Assembly: GCF_003001935.1 (NCBI RefSeq)
Contig: NZ_PVNG01000014.1
Coordinates: 287,513 to 351,512 of the forward strand
DNA: 64,000 nucleotides
Direction: 5' to 3'
Origin: Nonomuraea fuscirosea
GTDB taxonomy: Bacteria > Actinomycetota > Actinomycetes > Streptosporangiales > Streptosporangiaceae
Made by a program: the position numbers and the translations under genes. Under the pieces are notes generated by a model. The model was not told where the DNA came from. It saw nothing but the letters and a program-made list of their open reading frames with translations, and made no database searches. Shown here piece after piece: positions 58,513 to 64,000 of this stretch (its first letter is position 1; every line of letters begins with the position of its first letter).

Positions 58513-59844
58513 ATGACGGAGTCGCCCGAATCACGGGACGACAGCACGGGAACCCGGCGCGGGCGCAGGCCCATCCGGCCGGATCCCGAGTCCGGCCCCG
58601 TCGCGCTGTTCGCCCACCGCCTCTGGGAGCTCAAGGAGCGGGCGGGCGACCCGTCCTTCGCCGACATGGCCTCCCGCCTCGGGGCGGCGGCCTCGAAGTC
58701 GTCGCTGGCGGCGGCGGCCCGGGGCAGCGCGCTGCCGAGCTGGGAGACCACCTGGGAGTTCGTCCGGGTCCTGGCCGTCGACCGGCTGGGCGGAAACCCG
58801 GAGGAGGTCCGGCGCGAGTGGCGCACCCACTGGGAACGCGCCGCCAACCTCGGCTACAGCGACGCCGGTCCGACCGGGCCGGCCGAGGGCACCGCGCCCG
58901 ACCGTCCCGTCCACCGTGAAGGCGCCGCGCCAGGCGCGCCGGCCGGCTCCGGGACGCCGCCACCGTCCGCCGGCTCGCCCGCCGAGTCCGGGCCGTTGTC
59001 ACCGTCCACCGGTACGCCCGCCCAGTCCGGGCCGCTGCCACCGTCCACCGGCACGCCCGCCGAGTCCGGGCTGCCGGCGTCGACCGGCGAGCCCTCGCGG
59101 GAGCACGCGCCTTCGGCCGAGCATCGGCCTTCGTCCACGGGCCAGGACTCCTCGTCCACGGAACGACCATCTCCATCCGCCGATCACCGGCGCACCTCCA
59201 CGGACGGCCGTCCGCAATCCACCGACGGCGAGCTCCCGCCCGCAGGCCCTCCGCCCGGGTCCGGCCCGTCCACCGACCCAGGCACCGGACCCCGATCCGG
59301 GTCCGGCCCGTCCACTGGCGATCAGCCCGCCGCGGCCCCCGCCTCCCCCGGTCGTCCCGCGTCGGGCAAGCGGCTGACCGTGCTGGCGGCCGTCACCGGC
59401 GTGGTGGGGGTGGCGGCGATCCTCATCGGCTGGGTGCTGCCGCTCATCACCGGCGACGCCAAAACCGGGCCGACCACCCCACCCAGCACGTCCCCGTCCC
59501 TCGTGCCGTTCGACGACTCGAAGTTCGAGAAGGACGTGACCTACCCCGACGGCACCGTCGTCGAGTCGGGAGAGTCCTTCGACAAGACCTGGCGCATCCG
59601 CAACACGGGCAACGTCCCGTGGCACGGGCGCTATCTGACCCGGATGAACGACACGCCGTGCAAGGCGCCCAAGCGGGTCGGGATCGGGCCGGTCGCGCCG
59701 GGCGACTCGGTCGACATCACCGTGCGCGTGCGCGCCGCCGGCTCCCCCGGCCGCTGCAAGATCTACTGGAAGATGACCGACGAGGACGGCAGCCCGCTGC
59801 TCGCGGGCAAGCGGCCGATCTTCCTCGACGTCACCGTGGCCTGA
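58513..59844 (+). CDS. XRE-like HTH membrane protein with extracytoplasmic NBR1-type Ig domain
   Basis: 443 residues from ATG 58513 (AGGGG upstream). The N-terminal 110 residues contain a divergent helix-turn-helix (LFAHRLWELKERAGDPSFADMASRLGAAASKSSLAAAARG). A Pro/Ser/Gly linker of about 180 residues includes three 13-residue repeats. One span follows (LTVLAAVTGVVGVAAILIGW). The C-terminal 110 residues (FDKTWRIRNTGNVPWHGRYL...GRCKIYWKMTDEDGSPL) are an NBR1 Ig-like domain placed outside the membrane. The topology suggests a sensor whose cytoplasmic part binds DNA or protein. Confidence 0.82.
   Translation: MTESPESRDDSTGTRRGRRPIRPDPESGPVALFAHRLWELKERAGDPSFADMASRLGAAASKSSLAAAARGSALPSWETTWEFVRVLAVDRLGGNPEEVRREWRTHWERAANLGYSDAGPTGPAEGTAPDRPVHREGAAPGAPAGSGTPPPSAGSPAESGPLSPSTGTPAQSGPLPPSTGTPAESGLPASTGEPSREHAPSAEHRPSSTGQDSSSTERPSPSADHRRTSTDGRPQSTDGELPPAGPPPGSGPSTDPGTGPRSGSGPSTGDQPAAAPASPGRPASGKRLTVLAAVTGVVGVAAILIGWVLPLITGDAKTGPTTPPSTSPSLVPFDDSKFEKDVTYPDGTVVESGESFDKTWRIRNTGNVPWHGRYLTRMNDTPCKAPKRVGIGPVAPGDSVDITVRVRAAGSPGRCKIYWKMTDEDGSPLLAGKRPIFLDVTVA
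58960..59076 (+). repeat. Three 39-bp in-frame repeats in the NBR1-like protein linker
   Basis: Three 39-bp units encode PPSAGSPAESGPL, SPSTGTPAQSGPL and PPSTGTPAESGLP. They are about 85-90% identical and keep the frame. Confidence 0.85.
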
Positions 59845-59875
59845 CCCCCTGCATCCCCTGGCCATGGCGGCCGCA

Positions 59876-59911
59876 GGCGCCGGTCAGGGCCAGCTCGGCG
59901 CCGGTCGGGGC
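59876..59911. repeat. 15-bp direct repeat spanning a TetR stop codon
   Basis: GGCGCCGGTCrGGGC occurs at 59876-59890 and 59897-59911. The TCA of the first copy is the stop codon of the minus-strand TetR gene; in the second copy the same place is a sense codon. Confidence 0.75.
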
Positions 59912-60498
59912 AGGGGGTTGGCGCCCTCGGGGCGCAACCCGTCGAAGATGATGGCGAGGTAGCGCCGCCACAGGTCCGGCTCCGGGTTCGCCAGGAAGCC
60001 GATCGCGTGCACCGGTGCGCAGATGAGCAGCAGGACGTCGGTGCCGGTGATGTCGGCCCGGACGGCGCCCGCGTCACGGGCCCGGTCGACCAGCGCTCCG
60101 ATGCTCGCGTGGAACTCGTTCCGAAGTTCGGTCACCTCGGAGTCGCCCTCGGCGACCGTCTGCAGGAACGCCAGGTCGTGTTGCCGCTGCCCGCCCGCGG
60201 CCACGGTGAGGAACTCCAGCAGCGCCGCCCCGGGATCGGCCGAGTCGAGCAGGTTGCGGGCGACGGCGGTGAGCGCGGCGAAGTGGTCGCCGACGATCGC
60301 GGCGATCAACTCCTCCTTCGTGGCGAAGTGGGCGAAGACGGTGCCCTTCGCCACACCCGCCCGGCGGGCGATGTCGGCCATCGAGGCGTCGATGCCCCGC
60401 TCGGCGAACTCGTCCGCCGCCGCGGCCAGAAGGAGTTCGCGGTTGCGTGCCGCGTCCGCGCGCAGGGGACGGCGATCAGGCCTGGTCACAGACGGCAT
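59884..60498 (-). CDS. TetR-family repressor of the adjacent SDR gene
   Basis: 204 residues. ADEFAERGIDASMADIARRAGVAKGTVFAHFATKEELI is the TetR helix-turn-helix. The C-terminal ligand domain ends LWRRYLAIIFDGLRPEGANP. It is divergent from the SDR gene, with two identical 14-bp palindromes in the gap, so it very likely represses both genes and is induced by the SDR substrate or a related compound. Confidence 0.92.
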   Translation of the reverse strand: MPSVTRPDRRPLRADAARNRELLLAAAADEFAERGIDASMADIARRAGVAKGTVFAHFATKEELIAAIVGDHFAALTAVARNLLDSADPGAALLEFLTVAAGGQRQHDLAFLQTVAEGDSEVTELRNEFHASIGALVDRARDAGAVRADITGTDVLLLICAPVHAIGFLANPEPDLWRRYLAIIFDGLRPEGANPLPRPAPSWP

Positions 60499-60508
60499 TC
60501 TAGCAAGT

Positions 60509-60564
60509 TGACCGAGAGGTCATGTTGCGGATAGGTTCGCGGAGTCAACTTGACCCAGCGGTCA
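60509..60564. promoter_or_regulatory. Two perfect TetR operators TGACC-N4-GGTCA
   Basis: TGACC-N4-GGTCA occurs at 60509-60522 and 60551-60564, each preceded by a T (TTGACC, also a -35-like sequence). Centres are 42 bases apart, four helical turns. One lies beside the TetR start, the other 48 bases before the SDR start. Confidence 0.85.
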
Positions 60565-60611
60565 TCTTACGATCGCCGGGGTCAGCAGGTCGGATCTCAG
60601 GAGAGTCACCG

Positions 60612-61343
60612 ATGGAACTGCACGGCGCCACCGCGCTCGTCACCGGCACGAACCGCGGCATCGGCCACCACTTCGCCGTCGAACTGCTGCGGCGCGGGGC
60701 GAAGGTCTACGCCACCGCCCGCCGTCCCGAACTCGTGGACGTCCCCGGCGCCGAGGTGCTACGCCTGGACATCACCGACCAGGAGTCCGTCGAGGCGGCC
60801 GCCGCCGTCGCCACCGACGTCGACCTCCTCATCAACAACGCCGCGTTCACCGCCGGCGGGAACCTGGTGACCGGAGACCTCGACGCCATCCGGCTGACGA
60901 TGGACTCGAACTACTACGGCACCCTCGCCATGATCCGGGCGTTCGCTCCCGTGCTGGCCCGCAACGGCGGCGGCGCCATCCTCAACGTCCTGTCGGCCGT
61001 GGCCTGGACCACCGTCGACGGCAACACCGCCTACGCCGCCGCCAAGTCCGCGCAGTGGGGCCTGACCAACGGTGTCCGGGTGGAACTGGCCGGCCAGGGA
61101 ACACATGTCGCCGCCCTCGTCCCCGGGCTCATCGCCACGGAGACGTTGCGGGACTTCGCCGCGAACGCCGGCGTCGAATTCCGCGAAGGCGCGCTGCTGG
61201 ACCCGGCCGACCTCGTCCGGCTCGCCCTGGACGGGCTGGAGGCGGGGGAGATCGAGATCCTCGACCGGATCGGCGCCGACGCGAAGGCGACCCTCACCGG
61301 CCCGCCGCGCGCCTTCAGCCTGGAAGCCGCCGCGGCCGCCTGA
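60612..61343 (+). CDS. Short-chain dehydrogenase/reductase
   Basis: 243 residues of the classical SDR type. TGTNRGIG binds the cofactor, NNAAF is the core motif, the serine lies in NVLSAVAW, and YAAAK is the catalytic Tyr-Lys pair. ARRPEL after strand two suggests NADP(H). Substrate is unknown; repression by the divergent TetR suggests a xenobiotic or signalling carbonyl compound. Start ATG 60612 has GGAGAGTCACC upstream. Confidence 0.93.
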   Translation: MELHGATALVTGTNRGIGHHFAVELLRRGAKVYATARRPELVDVPGAEVLRLDITDQESVEAAAAVATDVDLLINNAAFTAGGNLVTGDLDAIRLTMDSNYYGTLAMIRAFAPVLARNGGGAILNVLSAVAWTTVDGNTAYAAAKSAQWGLTNGVRVELAGQGTHVAALVPGLIATETLRDFAANAGVEFREGALLDPADLVRLALDGLEAGEIEILDRIGADAKATLTGPPRAFSLEAAAAA

Positions 61344-61411
61344 CGCGCCCGCCGCGCCCAAGCCGTCCCGCCCACCGCTTGGACCAGCCGACGTGTCGGG
61401 ACAGGACCGGC

Positions 61412-61506
61412 GTGTCAGGGCTGGGGCGGCGTGTCAGGGCTGGGGCGGCGTGTCAGGGCTGGGGCGGCGTGTCAGGGCTGGGGCGGCGTGTCAGGGCTGG
61501 GCCGGC
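61412..61506. repeat. Five-copy 19-bp tandem repeat (minisatellite) at a convergent junction
   Basis: GTGTCAGGGCTGGGGCGGC is repeated four times exactly (61412-61487), plus a fifth with one change (61488-61506). The TCA in the fifth copy (61491-61493) is the stop of the minus-strand gene. Since 19 is not a multiple of three, the other copies place stops in all frames beyond it. Confidence 0.92.
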
Positions 61507-62381
61507 GCGGCGGGCGGCGCGTCGGTCCAGCCGACCTCGGCCAGCGTCTTCCGGTACGACCACTCCGCGGATGCCCTGCCGCCGGACGTGCCCAGCTGGT
61601 CCACGGCCAGCAGCACCATCCTGCCGGTGTCGACGATCATCCGCACCCTGGTCGACGGCGCCCCCTTCGCTTTACCGCCCGGCCTGTCGATCACGAGGGC
61701 GGCGCCGGATCTGCCCAGTTCGTCCTTGGCCTCGCCGTCGACGCGGGCGCCCGGCAGGGACAGCAGGGCCTGGTAGGCCGCGGCACGGACCTGCTTCGGC
61801 GCGGGGATTTCGTGCAGGAGCAGCGGCAGGGTCTCCTCGACCCAGGCGGACAGGTCCATCTCCCTGCCGACCTGGCCCGCCTTCATGAGCCACGCCTTCA
61901 GCTCGGCCGGGTCGGCGGGCAGGCGCTGAACCTCGTCGTAGGTCAGCCGCTGCCCCGCGAACTCGAACTGGTCATGACCCTTCAGCGCGGGGCTCACCGA
62001 GCCTCGGCCGGGCTTGGTGGACAACTTCACCGTCTTGCCGTCGAGCGATTCGCTCCACGTGGAGGGGGAGCCGTCGCGCCGCCACGCCTTCCTGTCCGCC
62101 GCCGTCTTCGGCAGCGTCCCCAGCCTCTGACCTCCGTACCAGGCCCTGCCGTCGGGGGCGTTCCACCGTACGCCGACGAACCGTTCGACCAGCGAATACG
62201 GGTGCGCTCTGGTGCCGAATCGCCCAGGATGGGGTTCCGTCATCAGCGTTCTGGTGTGCCAGTAGGCCCCCTCCGGAGGTGTGGCCGCGACGGCCGCCGG
62301 CGTGCCGAGGACGGCGGCGCCCGCGGCCAGGGCGACACCCAGGATGATCAGCCGCCGGGCCGGCGTGGTCGTGGACGTCAT
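61491..62381 (-). CDS. CU044_5270-family exported protein
   Basis: 296 residues. A signal peptide (MTSTTTPARRLIILGVALAA...AVAA) is followed by a domain with PPEGAYWHTRTLMTEPH, WYGGQRLGTLPKTAADRKAW and ALLSLPGARVDGEAKDELGR. This pattern is the CU044_5270 family, of unknown biochemical role, which in actinomycetes is found beside SigE-family sigma factors. ATG 62381 has GGAGCG upstream. It shares a mirrored promoter with the divergent sigma gene. Confidence 0.85.
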   Translation of the reverse strand: MTSTTTPARRLIILGVALAAGAAVLGTPAAVAATPPEGAYWHTRTLMTEPHPGRFGTRAHPYSLVERFVGVRWNAPDGRAWYGGQRLGTLPKTAADRKAWRRDGSPSTWSESLDGKTVKLSTKPGRGSVSPALKGHDQFEFAGQRLTYDEVQRLPADPAELKAWLMKAGQVGREMDLSAWVEETLPLLLHEIPAPKQVRAAAYQALLSLPGARVDGEAKDELGRSGAALVIDRPGGKAKGAPSTRVRMIVDTGRMVLLAVDQLGTSGGRASAEWSYRKTLAEVGWTDAPPAAPAQP

Positions 62382-62415
62382 CGGTTCGCTCCATCGATTC
62401 GAAGTCACAACCATG

Positions 62416-62494
62416 CACACAGCTGGGCCGTACGAACGGTTGCCCGCGAAATGTTCGCACGATCGGGCAACCGTCACGAGGGACGAGGTGTGTC
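62416..62494. promoter_or_regulatory. Mirrored pair of identical sigma-specific promoters
   Basis: GGGCAACCGT lies at 62465-62474 on the plus strand and at 62436-62445 on the minus strand, as part of the inverted repeat ACGGTTGCCCG-N17-CGGGCAACCGT. Each is followed at the same distance by TGTGT: GGCAACC-N16-TGTGTC (plus, to 62494) and GGCAACC-N16-TGTGTG (minus, to 62416). The AAC core is typical of ECF -35 boxes. Transcripts would diverge to the sigma gene and to the CU044_5270 gene. Confidence 0.75.
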
Positions 62495-62521
62495 AGAAGG
62501 CGTGAGATCGGACGGAGAACC

Positions 62522-63037
62522 GTGAGTGACCTGGAACATGACTTCGGCGCTTTCGTGGCCGCACGTGCCACGAGCTTGTTACGGGTCGCCTACCTCGCCT
62601 GTGGTGACGCGACGGAGGCCGAGGACCTGCTGCAGACGGCGCTGGAGCGCACCTACCGCAAATGGGATCGGGTGGCCCGCTACGACAATCCGGATGCCTA
62701 CGTGCGGCGCGTCATCGTCAACGCCGCCATCAACCGCGCCCGCCGCCGGGCGATCCTGACCATCATCCCCATGCACAGCCCGCCGGAGACGGCGGTCCGG
62801 GCGGGTGACCCGGACCTGTTCCAGGTGCTCATGGGCGCGCTGCGCGCGCTGCCGCCCCGGCAGCGTGCGGTGATCGTCCTGCGCTATTGGGAGGACCTCA
62901 CCGAGACGCAGACCGCCGAGGTGCTCGGATGCTCGGTCGGCACGGTCAAGAGTCAGGCGTCGAAGGCCATGGCCAAGCTCCGTTCGGCGCTCGGCCGGGA
63001 AACACTGGAAGGAGCGATCACCGATGCCCACGCTTGA
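62522..63037 (+). CDS. SigE-family (SigE70-type) ECF sigma factor
   Basis: 171 residues from GTG 62522 (GGAGAACC upstream). FGAFVAARATSLLRVAYLACGDATEAEDLLQTALERTY is region 2 of the actinobacterial SigE family, and LPPRQRAVIVLRYWEDLTETQTAEVLGCSVGTVKSQASKAMAKL is region 4. It probably transcribes its own gene and the divergent neighbour from the mirrored promoter. It overlaps the downstream gene by 14 bases, which may encode its regulator. Confidence 0.94.
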   Translation: MSDLEHDFGAFVAARATSLLRVAYLACGDATEAEDLLQTALERTYRKWDRVARYDNPDAYVRRVIVNAAINRARRRAILTIIPMHSPPETAVRAGDPDLFQVLMGALRALPPRQRAVIVLRYWEDLTETQTAEVLGCSVGTVKSQASKAMAKLRSALGRETLEGAITDAHA

Positions 63038-63761
63038 GGAGGAGATCCGCCGGCTCATGACGGAGGGGACGGCGGGACTGCACGCCGCGCCTGACCTGAT
63101 GGGCCGGGTGGTGCGCTCCACCAGGGAGAGGAGACGCAGGATCAGGATCGCGGCGGCGGCCGCGTCCGTGGCCGCGTCCGTGGTCGCCACCCCCGCCGTC
63201 GCCTTCTTCACCGTCGGAACGACGCCCACGGCCGTCGAGCGCAGCACGTTCACCACGGCGCCGGAACCGCCCGCCATCGACGACACCCCGTCCATGCCGT
63301 CGGCCCCGCCGAGCCTCGGGGACCTGGGCGACGGGAGGGAGTTCGGCCGGATGAAGGTGGGCTACCTGCCCGACGGGCTGGAGTGGTCGGGCCGGTCGGC
63401 GGACTGGGGCGACACCTACCACGTCTCCTACGTCTACCGGGGCGACGACAAGGGCTCCTACAGGGTCGTGATCACGGTGTACGAGGGGAGCGCCGTCGAG
63501 GAGGTCGAGCGGCGGATCGCCGCCTACCGCGACGAAGCGGACGGCGAGGCGGTCACCGTCGGCGGCCGGAGCGGCTATCTGGTCGTGCAGCACGTCGGCG
63601 AGGACGGCATGAAGGGCACCCCCACCCTGTTCCTGCGGACGAGCGACAGCCAGTGGGCCGAGATCGGCTTCAGCCCGGTGTACGCCGAGGAGTATTCGGG
63701 CACCGAGGCGGTCGACGCCGAGTTGCTGCGGATCGGGCGCGGGCTCACCTCCACGATGTGA
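63024..63761 (+). CDS. Single-span membrane protein coupled to SigE-family sigma, putative anti-sigma
   Basis: 245 residues. A 40-residue cytoplasmic part (LEEEIRRLMTEGTAGLHAAPDLMGRVVRS) precedes RERRRRIR and one span (IAAAAASVAASVVATPAVAF). The outer part has about 170 residues with VGYLPDGLEWSGRSADWGD and VGGRSGYLVVQHVGED. Overlap with the sigma gene and this topology fit a membrane regulator of the sigma factor. The cytoplasmic part lacks a zinc motif, so the anti-sigma role is inference. Confidence 0.75.
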   Translation: MPTLEEEIRRLMTEGTAGLHAAPDLMGRVVRSTRERRRRIRIAAAAASVAASVVATPAVAFFTVGTTPTAVERSTFTTAPEPPAIDDTPSMPSAPPSLGDLGDGREFGRMKVGYLPDGLEWSGRSADWGDTYHVSYVYRGDDKGSYRVVITVYEGSAVEEVERRIAAYRDEADGEAVTVGGRSGYLVVQHVGEDGMKGTPTLFLRTSDSQWAEIGFSPVYAEEYSGTEAVDAELLRIGRGLTSTM

Positions 63762-63802
63762 GCACGATGTGCGCACGCTGTGATCATGAGACGCCGCCGC
63801 AC

Positions 63803-63829
63803 GCGGCCACCGGCCTGAACGGTGGCCGC
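63803..63829. terminator. Hairpin terminator
   Basis: GCGGCCACCG-N7-CGGTGGCCGC, a perfect 10-bp stem, lies 42 bases after the sigma-operon stop. Confidence 0.8.
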
Positions 63830-63884
63830 CCCTCATGGCGTCCGGGGGTCAGGCCGGGGAGCCAGACCGGGGGGCCAGGCCGGG

Positions 63885-63916
63885 AGGTCAGGCCGGCAGG
63901 TCAGGCCGGCAGGTCA
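63885..63916. repeat. 13-bp tandem repeat ending at a stop codon
   Basis: AGGTCAGGCCGGC is repeated twice (63885-63910) with a partial third (63911-63916). The TCA of the partial copy is the stop of the minus-strand ABC gene; the 13-base period puts further stops in the other two frames. Confidence 0.8.
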
Positions 63917-64000
63917 GCGGTAGGCGTCGGCTTGGAGGGTGTAGAGGTCGGCGTAGAGGCCGTTGAGGGTCATGAGGGTGTCGTGGTCGCCTTGTTCGGT
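63914..64000 (-). CDS. ABC transporter ATP-binding/permease protein, C-terminal end
   Basis: Only the last 28 residues are in the window; the gene runs off the right edge. They read TEQGDHDTLMTLNGLYADLY then TLQADAYR. This is the standard end of multidrug/lipid ABC exporters (EQGxHDxL...GLYAxLYxLQ), following the H-loop region. It is too short for more detail. Confidence 0.85.
   Translation of the reverse strand, partial: TEQGDHDTLMTLNGLYADLYTLQADAYR

Noticed and set aside
61412..61506. Five 19-bp repeats considered as a CRISPR-like array
   Set aside because: The units are directly abutting with no spacers and no cas genes are near. It is a minisatellite.
31..64000. Insertion sequences, prophage, integrase or attachment sites
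   Set aside because: No transposase, recombinase or phage protein is encoded and no terminal inverted repeats with target duplications were seen.

Overview
This 64 kb window is chromosomal DNA from a high-GC actinomycete. Roughly 70-75% GC, GTG/TTG starts, ATGA/GTGA start-stop overlaps, a complete ergothioneine cluster, SigE-family and ECF sigma factors, a SARP/AAA regulator and many MFS/ABC systems all fit Streptosporangiales (Nonomuraea-like) or a relative. The genus is inference. I see no rRNA, tRNA, CRISPR array, insertion sequence, phage or plasmid genes; it reads as accessory chromosomal territory.

Layout. 0-7.4 kb: end of an oxidoreductase, a PAP2 phosphatase, an FHA protein divergent from a Ser/Thr kinase fused to a lytic-transglycosylase-like extracytoplasmic domain, a STAS protein, a proline-iminopeptidase-like hydrolase, a lipoprotein, a NUDIX hydrolase and a MarR regulator. 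7.4-19.2 kb: GlxA/DJ-1 pair, small membrane proteins behind twin CTTCAG-N5-CTGAAG dyads, two esterases, an OxlT-like MFS carrier with an overlapping 37-residue partner, an S41 peptidase, and a TPR regulator divergent from an ATP-grasp-like protein. 19.3-20.5 kb: a frameshifted exo-sialidase. 20.6-26.2 kb: egtABCDE, an overlapping or closely spaced operon on the minus strand. 26.3-27.6 kb: two paralogous zinc-finger anti-sigma-like proteins and an ECF sigma factor. 27.8-34.5 kb: degenerate NUDIX protein, TerC behind a probable Mn2+ (yybP-ykoY) riboswitch, TetR plus ferredoxin, LacI regulator, and a two-component system preceded by a tiny membrane protein.

34.6-43.6 kb is a glucuronoxylan-utilisation locus: GH67 alpha-glucuronidase facing a minus-strand operon of GH3 glycosidase, LplB/LplC-type permeases, LplA-type binding protein and DUF624 protein, with a strong promoter and CGAAA-n-TTTCG-type operators upstream of the GH3 gene. 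The first permease carries an in-frame amber codon at position 16. 43.6-50.4 kb: SARP/AAA regulator, dehalogenase-like hydrolase, MHS transporter, lipoprotein. 50.4-57.1 kb: IclR, serine-glyoxylate-type aminotransferase, fused GlcD/GlcF-like Fe-S flavoprotein, MatC/SLC13-like carrier and EthD protein, a probable C2/C3 hydroxy-acid module. 57.2-64 kb: an unknown membrane-anchored protein divergent from an HTH/NBR1-Ig-like membrane protein, a TetR-SDR pair with two perfect operators, a SigE-family sigma factor with its neighbour and a mirrored promoter pair, and the end of an ABC exporter.

Two patterns run across the window. Short direct repeats that contain a stop codon sit at many convergent gene ends (about 0.4, 19.2, 30.65, 48.2, 59.9, 61.45 and 63.9 kb). 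Short in-frame minisatellites expand linkers in several proteins (kinase, EgtE, lipoprotein signal region, NBR1-like protein).
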